A DNA stretch of 64,000 nucleotides from the NCBI GenBank assembly GCA_963678705.1, contig OY783221.1:3038001-3102000 (forward strand). The letters run 5' to 3'. Numbering within the stretch: position 1 is the first letter of the stretch; every line of letters begins with the position of its first letter. The notes beneath the pieces were generated by a model. That model was not told the origin of the DNA. It saw only the letters and a list, made by a program, of their open reading frames with translations, and did no database searches. Below, one piece after another: positions 1 to 10,800 of this stretch. Both the position numbers and the translations under genes were made by a program. The stretch comes from Panorpa germanica. Its lineage: Eukaryota; Arthropoda; Insecta; Mecoptera; Panorpidae.

Positions 1-533
1 ACTCATTGTAAATATTTTCTGTTATAACACATAAAAGTTCTTCAACTACAACTACAAAAAGTTACAACTTTTCTTGCTAGGTCTGGACTACCTTTAACTT
101 TAGGCTAAATAGATCAAAAAGAGTAAATATGTATGGCTTAGAAAATCCAAAAAAACTGGGTAAACTTATATTCGTATATGTATACAGTCTTACTTTATAA
201 TGTAGATTACACATTATTGTACATTATTTTTATTAATCAACAACATTCTACATATTTTTTATACAATAATAACAAATTGATAACTGTTATAACATTATTT
301 TGTTTGCTTTAATATTTTCATATGGACGATTAATAATAACTCACTGTAATTTCTATTATATATTCAATAAGATATAATAATGTTGTAGTGACAGGTTTTG
401 AATAACAAAAGGAAATAACACATGAAAAATAAAAAGCAATTTATCAAGCAAATTACAAAATCAATACAAGTGGAATATTTATTACATAACAATCAAATAA
501 ATCTGTGAATATTTTTCATAATATAGATAAAAA
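1..533. other. AT-rich flank upstream of the first IR
   Basis: I see no coding exon here. The last ~120 bases before the first IR resemble the DNA just before the second IR (both contain an AAATTACAAA-type stretch followed by a tract of ATA repeats), as expected if the duplicated unit included its promoter-proximal DNA. No N-terminal-domain exon or signal-peptide ORF is visible. Confidence 0.5.
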
Positions 534-2289
534 ATGGTAAACCTAAATAAATTTAACCGACTCCAGAATGGAACACTTTCTGTTGTTTTAACTAATTGGT
601 ATTTAAAATTGATGAAACCAGTTGAAACACTTACAACCTTTGGTGTTCCGATTAAAGTACTGGTAAGTATCTCTGCAGGATGTTAAAGAATTAGTTTAGC
701 CTAACTGATAAATACTATACGTACTTATTACTTATAGCTTGATGTAAAGAAAACCCCCCTATGTTTGTATTACAATGAATTATGGAAATTAATAGAGGAG
801 CACTTAGGGTTCAGGTAAAAAATGTTTTAAAATCAAAATGAGTGATATTTTATATAAATAAAATATGTAAACATTCTGCAGATCTGATTATAGCTATAAG
901 AATCTTTCTGAAGCATTTATTGCCGTCCACGGTTCAAAAGCAGATATATTCCTTGGTCCAGTAGTCTTACTTCCTTGGTACGATTCTCCATTTCGCTTTC
1001 TTGGTCCACCTACTAAAACTTGGTAAGAGTAATCACAAGAAGAATTGTTTTAATTTTATGTAATGTAACTTTTTCTTGTTAAGGTACGAATTAAGCGTAA
1101 AACAACTCCCTCTGATTGAATCTTCAAAGTTCTATATTACTGTTTTCCCTGCGGGAATTTGGTTACTCTACTTATTTATACTTTTTGGATTTCCTTTAAT
1201 ATTTTGGGTACTAATGCAGTACATACGAAAGCTAATTACAATTTTAGAACAATCTTACACAGACTATTTTGTTACTACAGTGGGGTCGTTAACATTACAA
1301 GGTACGGCATCGAATATTTCTGTATTTCCTTTTTGTAACCCTCTATTTATTTATAGGATTACAAGTAGAACCAAAACTAAATTCCATGAGAATGTTTGGA
1401 CTGGTTATTCTGGTGTATGGTTACCTTATGACAGTATCCTACTCAGCATTGCTCATCGCTAAGCTATCAGTCAGCGTACCTTCTCTCCCATTTCGTTCTC
1501 TGGAAGAACTAAAAGATTTACCAACTTACCTAGTCTGTGTTAACAGTGGAAGCATTGGAGAGCAGTATTTCCGAGAAGAAATTATGGATATAAATATGAC
1601 AAGATGTAATAAATTAATTGTTTAAATCAAATTTTATAATTGTCCTCTTTATAATATTGTAAATAGTTCCAGAATATAAACTTCCGTGGGTAAATAGAGT
1701 GAATGGTCCAGATTGTCAGCATCGTCATGGTCTTCTTGTTCCAGATACTCTGGTGAACGCTATGTGCTCTAAGAAGATTGTATCTGTGACTATTTCTGCA
1801 CCTCCTATGGACTTTTATACCGGAAGGTAAGTACCTGTATGTTTGTTAAATTCAATATGTCTTCTTAAATTTTATGATCCAGTTTTCTTGTATTCTACAG
1901 CCGTTCTTGTACTATTTATTCATTGAAACAAAAGTACCATCAATTTTTTGTAAGTCCAATAATAAGTAAAAGATTACCTTATGCGAAATTAATAAGTAAA
2001 AGGTAAGCCTTACTAAAAAAAGGATACTTCTTTCTTATATTTTATTTCATTGGTTTTCTGTCACTTTCACAGAGTTCTCCGTCTCATGGAATGTGGCCTA
2101 ACTCGCTATCTGTATAGTAAACAAGTCAATAGGAAAAAATCAGGACAATTTCAACAAAATAAGCAATATATAAATTTTTCACACGTTTCAGGTGTCTTTG
2201 AAGCATATCTGGCAACAGCAATTGGATCTTTTGTCTTATTATTAATTGAAATATTTATTTTTAAGTTTAAATCACATTTTACTTACTAA
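534..2289 (+). CDS. Divergent ionotropic receptor (IR), tandem copy 1, 8 exons
   Basis: Predicted ligand-gated cation channel of the chemosensory IR family, in the dendritic membrane of sensory neurons. Proposed exons are 534-662, 738-814, 882-1022, 1084-1301, 1357-1605, 1667-1826, 1901-2002 and 2073-2289. All introns are GT-AG, phases agree, and the protein is 430 aa. A short leader (~43 aa) precedes a reduced S1 ligand-binding half. Next come TM1 (~135-160), a pore loop (about SYTDYFVTTVGSLTLQG), TM2 (~200-222, with the SYSALLIAKLSV end typical of IRs), S2 with paired cysteines, and TM3 (~401-425). No signal peptide or amino-terminal domain is visible, and I do not see the S1 arginine that binds the glutamate carboxylate, which is normal for divergent IRs. 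A paralogue with identical exon lengths follows 0.7 kb downstream. The first ATG is chosen by homology with the second Met of that copy. A missing distant 5' exon cannot be excluded. Confidence 0.82.
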
Positions 2290-2430
2290 AGTTATAAATG
2301 TAATTAGATTCACTTAAGATTAAACTAATTATTAAAAGAAATTGTCTTCTTTTCAATGTTGCATATAATTATTTGAGTTTAAAAGTTGTCCAGGGAAGAA
2401 AACGTAACTACACTACTAACGATACCATGC

Positions 2431-2468
2431 ATACCACAAACCACATAATATTATGTGGTTTGTGGTAT
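2431..2468. repeat. 38-bp perfect palindrome
   Basis: The left arm 2431-2449 (starting ATACCACAAACC) is the exact reverse complement of the right arm 2450-2468 (ending GGTTTGTGGTAT), with no loop bases. It can form a 19-bp stem. There is no poly(A) or U tract pointing to an RNA-gene function. It may be the fused ends of a foldback or MITE element. Confidence 0.9.
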
Positions 2469-2682
2469 CCATACCAAAGACTAGTCATGATGCATACATA
2501 TCCTCAGTCCGGTGCAAAAGTGAGACTATACATAGAAATAATACTAAAATATATTTTAGCCGCCGCATTTTACATATGCACGCATACCTCTAACAACACG
2601 TGAACGAATAGCTTATAAACCAATCATTTTTATGCATTAATAAATTATTAAAATAACTTTTCTCGTTAATAGTATCAAGCAT

Positions 2683-2711
2683 GTATGAATTGTTGCAGCA
2701 TTTTAGGCGTC
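2683..2711 (+). repeat. 29-bp direct repeat, copy 1 (3' flank of first IR)
   Basis: A 29-base stretch containing TTGCAGCATTTTAGGCG is identical to 5117-5145. It lies downstream of each IR of the pair, so it probably marks the far end of the duplicated unit. The alternative is a dispersed repeat fragment. Confidence 0.8.
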
Positions 2712-3013
2712 GACTTTCTTTACAAATCGAATATATATTTATAACATATACAAAAATATATGGTTTGTGATACTTATAGTAATAAGAAATAATAAATATA
2801 CAAAAATGAATAATATGAATAACATTACATCATTTATCTATAATAAATACATTATTGTAGCAACTTATTTAATAAGTAAAGATATACATTTGCTCTTATG
2901 TCATAAATCGTTGGATCAATTTAGTACATAAGCATTGACGTTGAATAATAAGCATTTGTAGTTTTCTAATAAAATTACAAAGTCAATATATATATCATAA
3001 AATAAAGTGTATC

Positions 3014-4823
3014 ATGAAGTATCACATGACAGTAAGAGATAAAACATTGCGTGCCCAAATGGAGAAGTTAAATCAATTTAACCGCCTCCAGAACGGAACC
3101 CTATCTATTGTTTTAACGAACTTGTACTTAAAATTGATGAAACCAGTCCCTGCAATCAAAACTTCCGGCGTTGAACTTAAAGTACTGGTAAGTTCTTCTG
3201 CAGTTGGTTTTTAAAATACAGCACCGTTGAAATATTCAACAACAAATGTGTTAATTTTAGTTCGATATCAAAAACACTCCACTGTGCTTGTTCTACAACG
3301 AATTATGGAAAGTAATTGAAGAATATTTTGGGTTCAGGTAAAAAATTGTAAGAAAAATGCAAAAAAGATTAGGTGACTTCTAAATTAAATTTATTGTAAC
3401 ATTTGACAGATCGGTTTATGGATATATATCGTTCGATGAATCGTATCAAGCCATCCTTGACGAAAAGGCTGATGTACTTCTTGCTCCCGTTGTCTTGTTT
3501 CCAATGAATGACACTCTATTTCAATATCTTGGTTGGCCAACGCAGATTTGGTAAGAATAATCACAAGAAACTGAAACACAACTACGTTGGCTTTAATCTT
3601 GGTGCACATTTTTCTGGTTAAGGTACGAATTAAGTGTTAAGCAGCTTCCCCTGATTGAATCTTCGAGGTTCTATATTAGAGTCTTTCCTCTGGCGATTTG
3701 GTTGCTCTACTTTTCTATACTTTTTGGATCTCCGCTACTATTTTGGATACTAATGCAGTACACACGCAAGTCTATCCCAGTTTCAAAACAATCCTACATG
3801 GACTATTTCGTTTCCATCATTGGATCTTTGACATTGCAAGGTAAGGTAATAAGCCATCAATGGAATTAGGCACAAAAGGGATTAACTTCCGTTCTATTTG
3901 TTTCCAGGGTTACAGAAAGTACCGAAATTGAATTCTGTAAAATTGTTTGGTTTGATAATTATGACGTATGGCTACCTGATGCACGTCTCCTACTCAGCGT
4001 TGCTAATCGCCAAACTCTCTGTCAGCGTACCTACCCCTCCTTTCCATTCAATCGAAGAACTCAAAGATTTACCATCTTACCAAGTCTGTGTCAACAGTAG
4101 AGGCGCTGGAGATCTTTATTTTCGAGAAGAACTGATAGACATTGATATTGGTAGTTGTGATAAATATTTTTTGAAATGAAGTTTATTAATATTTCTTCTA
4201 AATGTTTTGTGCAGTTCCAGAATATAAAGCGGAATGGAAAAACAGGGTGAATGGGCCAGATTGTCAGCACGTTGACGATCTCTTAGTTCAGAATACTTTG
4301 GTGGAAGCCTTATGCTCTAAGAAGATTGTTTCGATGACCATCATTGCTCCTCCCATGGACTTTTATACTGGACGGTAATTTAATTTCAATATTTAATGGT
4401 TTCTGTATTAGAATTTCAATGTCATCTTCAACAGGTCTTCTTGCACAATTTTTTCATTGAAACAAAAGTATCAGAAATTCTTCGTTAGTCCAATAACAAG
4501 AAGAGGATTACCTTATACGAGTTTAATACGTAGTAGGTGAGTCTGTGAGAAATTAGAAGATTTATTCATTTGGTTTCAGAGTTATTTGGTTTTGTTATTT
4601 TTGCAGAGTTCTACGTCTCATGGAAGGTGGTCTGATTCGCTATCTGTACAGGAAACAAGTCAGAAGGAAGAAATCTGGAAATTTTCAACAAAATAAACAA
4701 TATATTAATTTTTCTCACGTTTCAGGTGTCTTTGAAGCATACCTTGCTGCAACAGTTGGATCTGTTGTCTTATTATTTATAGAAATAATTATTTTTAAGT
4801 ATAAACCACATTCTATCTCATAA
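3014..4823 (+). CDS. Divergent ionotropic receptor (IR), tandem copy 2, 8 exons
   Basis: Paralogue of the gene at 534-2289 with the same predicted channel role. Proposed exons are 3014-3187, 3261-3337, 3410-3550, 3623-3840, 3908-4156 (or 4150), 4215-4374, 4435-4536 and 4607-4823. All are GT-AG with consistent phases. From the Met at 3059, every exon has the same length as in copy 1, giving 430 aa. Starting at 3014 adds 15 residues (445 aa) not seen in copy 1, so 3059 may be the true start. S1 is partial. TM1 follows FYIRVFPLAIWLL, TM2 ends SYSALLIAKLSVSV, and TM3 lies in FEAYLAATVGSVV. In exon 8 the two proteins match at 56 of 72 residues by my count. The only visible breaks are introns, so the gene looks intact. 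As in copy 1 there is no signal peptide, and the 0.7-kb spacer leaves no room for a normal amino-terminal domain. Confidence 0.82.
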
Positions 4824-4911
4824 AATGTTATGTTTATGATTAATCTTATGTTAAGTAACAATTTTCTTATTAGAAGTTCCATGTAATAATAATGTTTTTG
4901 AAATATTTAAT

Positions 4912-4917
4912 AATAAA
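4912..4917 (+). terminator. Candidate poly(A) signal of IR copy 2
   Basis: AATAAA lies 89 nt after the stop codon of the second tandem IR. The position is typical for a short insect 3' UTR. In DNA this AT-rich the hexamer is common, so support is moderate. Confidence 0.45.
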
Positions 4918-4949
4918 GAATAGGTTAAAATATTTGCTGTCTTTACATG

Positions 4950-5113
4950 CGCCATCTGTTTAGAAATCATTAAATAGATGTAGGTAGAAACATTCGCTAC
5001 GTAAGAACCTGCCATCTATTAACAAATACAAAAAAATAGTGGTCTGAGTATGAGCTAATGCCTGCCATCTATTAACAAATACTAACAAGAGTGGTTTGAG
5101 TATTAGCTAATTA
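4950..5113 (+). repeat. Short tandem duplication (~53-bp period)
   Basis: CCTGCCATCTATTAACAAAT occurs at 5008 and again at 5061, each followed by related text (AGTGGTCTGAGTATGAGCTAA and AGTGGTTTGAGTATTAGCTAA type). A weaker relative, GCCATCTGTTTAGAAAT, lies at 4951. It is a small local tandem array in the 3' flank of the second IR. Confidence 0.7.
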
Positions 5114-5116
5114 CGA

Positions 5117-5145
5117 GTATGAATTGTTGCAGCATTTTAGGCGTC
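5117..5145 (+). repeat. 29-bp direct repeat, copy 2 (3' flank of second IR)
   Basis: Identical to 2683-2711. Its distance to the preceding stop codon is similar but not equal to that of copy 1, so small indels accumulated in the flank while the exons stayed length-matched. Confidence 0.8.
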
Positions 5146-5875
5146 AATTTTTTATTTCAATTGCATGTTATCTTATAATGTTTATCGTATTTATCTACGA
5201 TATCGTGAATGATCTGTGAAATTAAAATATCCGTTATAATATAAATTTGTAGTTCGAAAAAATACCTTCTCTGAATCTGGTTGACTTAGGTTTAATGATT
5301 GTAACAGCTCTGGATTTTATTTTAACACACTTATATTACACTTTACAATTAAACAATTAAGTAATAGATGGTTATTTTGTATTTATTTAGTTTCATCCGT
5401 ATCCTTCTCTTTAAACTAAATTTAAAAAAAAAAACTTTTTTTGGATTTATGGACTTTCTTTCTAAAAGTAAAATTTTCGTATTTTTCGTAAGTCCATTTT
5501 GAAGTAATTTGTTATTTTGTTTGTAATTAGCTATGACGTCTATAATTATTATTCCAGTGTGTTTTCTACTATTTCACTGTTCGTAATATTCAAAACGGAA
5601 TCTATTAATTATGTTACACGCAAGGGGAGGAGACGAATTGTAACAAGATGTGACAATCGGGTCACAAAGCGCCTGATTTTCACGCTAACACTATAACGCA
5701 ACAATTTAATAATGTGTACTTATGACTTCATGGACACTTTTTTTTAAAAATAAACTTAAATTTCTTTAATATTTTTGGATGCAGTTATGTTCGTTATAAT
5801 TTAAAATAAGGAACTGCGTCATTACATTTTTAATATCTACGCGATTAGTCTTCCCTATAATCAGACGATTATAGG
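5146..5875. other. AT-rich spacer before the satellite
   Basis: No gene seen. Just before the array lies a small dyad, ATAATCAGACGATTAT. No target-site duplication or terminal repeat that would define a mobile element is visible. Confidence 0.4.
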
Positions 5876-7751
5876 ACTGATTACAAAAATGAAAATCAAT
5901 TTTAAATATTACTAATACTTACTATATTTAAAAACTAAAAAGAGAACAACTAATAAGATATTTGCAGCCGTACTTAGTGCACCCCGTTTTATGAAATTCA
6001 AACTGCGATTTTTATGAAATTAACAAGAGTATAACCTTTAAAAATTTGATAAAAAATCAATTTTTTGTTTTGACAAATAAAAGATGTATTCTAACGTACT
6101 TTTTTATGCTGATTTTAAAAATGAAAATCAATCAAATGGCAGATTTAAAATGAGCGTAAAAAAGTACGTTAATAACCATTCTAAAATTAACAAAATCAAA
6201 AGTAAAATTTTTAGGAAATTAACAAGAGTATAACCTTTAAAAATTTGACAAAAAATCAATTTTTTGTTTTGACAAATAAAAGATGTACTCGAACGTAGTT
6301 TTTTATGCTGATTTTAAAAATGAAAATCAATTTTAAATATTACTAATACTTACTATATTTAGAAACTAAAAAGAGAACAACTAATAAGAATTTTGCAGCC
6401 GTACTTCGTGCACCCCGTTTTATGAAATTCAAACTGCGATTTTTATGAAATTAACAAGAGTATAACCTTTAAAAATTTGATAAAAAATCAATTTTTTGTT
6501 TTGACAAATAAAAGATGTATTCTAACGTACTTTTTTATGCTGATTTTAAAAATGAAAATCAATTTTAAATATCCTTAATACTTACTATATTTAGAAACTA
6601 AAAAGAGAACAACTAATAAGAATTTTGCAGCCGTACTTAGTGCACCCCGTTTTATGAAATTCAAACTGCTGTTTTTATGAAATTAACAAGAGTATAACCT
6701 TTAAAAATTTGATAAAAAGTCAATTTTTTGTTTTGACAAATAAAAGATGTATTCGAACGTAGTTTTTTATGCTGATTACAAAAATGAAATCCATTTTTAA
6801 ATATCTCTATCATTTATGCCTAAACATGTCAATATCTCGAAAACCGGGACACCTAGAAAAAAACAATTTGCAGATTTGAAATCAGCGTAAAAAAGTACGT
6901 TAATAACCATTCTAAAATTAACAAAATCAAAAGTTGAATTTTTATGAAATTAACAAGAGTAACCTTTAAAATATTGATAAAAAATCAATTTTTTGTTTTG
7001 ACAAATAAAAGATGAATTCTAACGTACTTTTTTATGCTGATTTTAAAAATGAAAATCAATTTTAAATATCCCTAATACTTACTATATTTAGAAACTAAAA
7101 AGAGAACAACTAATAAGAATTTTACAGCCGTACTTAGTGCACCCCGTTTTATGAAATTCAAACTGCTGTTTTTATGAAATTAACAAGAGTATAACCTTTA
7201 AAAATTTGATAAAAAGTCAATTTTTTGTTTTGACAAATAAAAGATGTACTCGAACGTAGTTTTTTATGCTGATTACAATAATGAAATCCATTTTTAAATA
7301 TCTCTATTATTTATGCCTAATCATGTCGATATGTCGAAAACAGGGACACCTAGAAAAACACAAATGGCAGACTTGAAATCAGCGTTAAAAAGTACGTTAA
7401 TAACCATTCTAAAATTAACAAAATCAAAAGTTGAATTTTTATGAAATTAACAAGAGTATAACCTTTAAAAATTTGATAAAAAATCAATTTTTTGCTTTGA
7501 CAAATAAAAGATGTATTCTAACGTACTTTTTTATGCTGATTTTAAAAATGAAAATCAATTTTAAATATCCCTAATACTTACTATATTTAGAAACTAAAAA
7601 GAGAACAACTAATAAGAATTTTGCAGCCGTACTTAGTGCTCCCCGTTTTATGAAATTCAAACTGCGATTTTTATAAAATTAACAAGAGTATAACCTTTAA
7701 AAATTTGATAAAAAGTCAATTTTTTGTTTTGACAAATAAAAGATGTACTCG

Positions 7752-7897
7752 AACGTAGTTTTTTATGCTGATTACAATAATGAAATCCATTTTTAAATAT
7801 CTCTATTATTTATGCCTAATCATGTCGATATCTCGAAAACAGGGACACCTAGAAAAACACAAATGGCAGATTTGAAATCAGCGTAAAAAAGTACGTT
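7752..7897. repeat. Internal dyad of the beta monomer (representative copy)
   Basis: The beta head at 7752-7776 (AACGTAGTTTTTTATGCTGA...) and the beta tail at 7873-7897 (...AATCAGCGTAAAAAAGTACG) are reverse complements at 22 of 25 positions. The tail matches the reverse complement of the alpha head at 23 of 25. The same arrangement recurs in nearly every 499-bp dimer, so the array can form regularly spaced hairpins or cruciforms. Confidence 0.85.
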
Positions 7898-10800
7898 AAT
7901 AACCATTCTAAAATTAACAAAATCAAAAGTTGAATTTTTATGAAATTAACAAGAGTATAACCTTTAAAAATTTGATAAAAAATCAATTTTTTGTTTTGAC
8001 AAATAAAAGATGTATTCTAACGTACTTTTTTATGCTGATTTTAAAAATGAAAATCAATTTTAAATATCCTTAATACTTACTATATTTAGAAACTAAAAAG
8101 AGAACAACTAATAAGAATTTTGCAGCCGTACTTAGTGCACCCCGTTTTATGAAATTCAAACTGCTGTTTTTATGAAATTAACAAGAGTATAACCTTTAAA
8201 AATTTGATAAAAAGTCAATTTTTTGTTTTAACAAATAAAAGATGTATTCGAACGTAGTTTTTTATGCTGATTACAAAAATGAAATCCATTTTTAAATATC
8301 TCTATCATTTATGCCTAAACATGTCAATATCTCGAAAACCGGGACACCTAGAAAAAAACAATTTGCAGATTTGAAATCAGCGTAAAAAAGTACGTTAATA
8401 ACCATTCTAAAATTAACAAAATCAAAAGTTGAATTTTTATGAAATTAACAAGAGTATAACCTTTAAAAATTTGATAAAAAATCAATTTTTTGTTTTGACA
8501 AATAAAAGATGTATTCTAACGTACTTTTTTATGCTGATTTTAAAAATGAAAATCAATTTTAAATATCCTTAATATTTACTATATTTAGAAACTAAAAAGA
8601 GAACAACTAATAAGAATTTTGCAGCCGTACTTAGTGCACCCCGTTTTATGAAATTCAAACTGCGATTTTTATGAAATTAACAAGAGTATAACCTTTAAAA
8701 ATTTGATAAAAAGTCAATTTTTTGTTTTGTCAAATAAAAGATGTACTCGAACGTAGTTTTTTATGCTGATTACAATAATGAAATCCATTTTTAAATATCT
8801 CTATTATTTATGCCTAATCATGTCGATATCTCGAAAACCGGGACACCTAGAAAAACACAAATGGCAGATTTGAAATCAGCGTAAAAAAGTACGTTAATAA
8901 CCATTCTAAAATTAACAAAATCAAAAGTTGAATTTTTATGAAATTAACAAGAGTATAACCTTTAAAAATTTGATAAAAAATCAATTTTTTGTTTTGACAA
9001 ATAAAAGATGAATTCTAACGTACTTTTTTATGCTGATTTTAAAAATGAAAATCAATTTTAAATATCCCTAATACTTACTATATTTAGAAACTAAAAAGAG
9101 AACAACTAATAAGAATTTTACAGCCGTACTTAGTGCACCCCGTTTTATGAAATTCAAACTGCGATTTTTATGAAATTAACAAGAGTATAACCTTTAAAAA
9201 TTTGATAAAAAGTCAATTTTTTGTTTTGACAAATAAAAGATGTACTCGAACGTAGTTTTTTATGCTGATTACAATAATGAAATCCATTTTTAAATATCTC
9301 TATTATTTATGCCTAATCATGTCGATATCTCGAAAACAGGGACACCTAGAAAAACACAAATGGCAGATTTGAAATCAGCGTAAAAAAGTACGTTAATAAC
9401 CATTCTAAAATTAACAAAATCAAAAGTTGAATTTTTATGAAATTAACAAGAGTATAACCTTTAAAAATTTGATAAAAAATCAATTTTTTGTTTTGACAAA
9501 TAAAAGATGTATTCTAACGTACTTTTTTATGCTGATTTTAAAAATGAAAATCAATTTTAAATATCCTTAATACTTACTATATTTAGAAACTAAAAAGAGA
9601 ACAACTAATAAGAATTTTGCAGCCGTACTTAGTGCACCCCGTTTTATGAAATTCAAACTGCTGTTTTTATGAAATTAACAAGAGTATAACCTTTAAAAAT
9701 TTGATAAAAAGTCAATTTTTTGTTTTAACAAATAAAAGATGTATTCGAACGTAGTTTTTTATGCTGATTACAAAAATGAAATCCATTTTTAAATATCTCT
9801 ATCATTTATGCCTAAACATGTCAATATCTCGAAAACCGGGACACCTAGAAAAAAACAATTTGCAGATTTGAAATCAGCGTAAAAAAGTACGTTAATAACC
9901 ATTCTAAAATTAACAAAATCAAAAGTTGAATTTTTATGAAATTAACAAGAGTATAACCTTTAAAAATTTGATAAAAAATCAATTTTTTGTTTTGACAAAT
10001 AAAAGATGTATTCTAACGTACTTTTTTATGCTGATTTTAAAAATGAAAATCAATTTTAAATATCCTTAATATTTACTATATTTAGAAACTAAAAAGAGAA
10101 CAACTAATAAGAATTTTGCAGCCGTACTTAGTGCACCCCGTTTTATGAAATTCAAACTGCGATTTTTATGAAATTAACAAGAGTATAACCTTTAAAAATT
10201 TGATAAAAAGTCAATTTTTTGTTTTGTCAAATAAAAGATGTACTCGAACGTAGTTTTTTATGCTGATTACAATAATGAAATCCATTTTTAAATATCTCTA
10301 TTATTTATGCCTAATCATGTCGATATCTCGAAAACCGGGACACCTAGAAAAACACAAATGGCAGATTTGAAATCAGCGTAAAAAAGTACGTTAATAACCA
10401 TTCTAAAATTAACAAAATCAAAAGTTGAATTTTTATGAAATTAACAAGAGTATAACCTTTAAAAATTTGATAAAAAATCAATTTTTTGTTTTGACAAATA
10501 AAAGATGAATTCTAACGTACTTTTTTATGCTGATTTTAAAAATGAAAATCAATTTTAAATATCCCTAATACTTACTATATTTAGAAACTAAAAAGAGAAC
10601 AACTAATAAGAATTTTACAGCCGTACTTAGTGCACCCCGTTTTATGAAATTCAAACTGCGATTTTTATGAAATTAACAAGAGTATAACCTTTAAAAATTT
10701 GATAAAAAGTCAATTTTTTGTTTTGACAAATAAAAGATGTACTCGAACGTAGTTTTTTATGCTGATTACAATAATGAAATCCATTTTTAAATATCTCTAT

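Larger units (their letters stand above)
2290..3013. other. Spacer between the tandem IRs
   Basis: There is no credible exon here. Candidate poly(A) signals AATAAA occur at 2639-2644 and 2791-2796. The spacer also holds a 38-bp perfect palindrome (2431-2468) and one copy of a 29-bp sequence repeated downstream of the second IR (2683-2711). An open frame across the palindrome has low-complexity content and no recognisable domain, so I do not call it. Confidence 0.5.

Noticed and set aside
8320..8345. CENP-B-box-like CTCGAAAACCGGGA in the beta monomer
   Set aside because: The gap between the TCG and CGGG parts is two bases too short and the essential pattern is not met. Many copies also read CAGGG instead of CCGGG.
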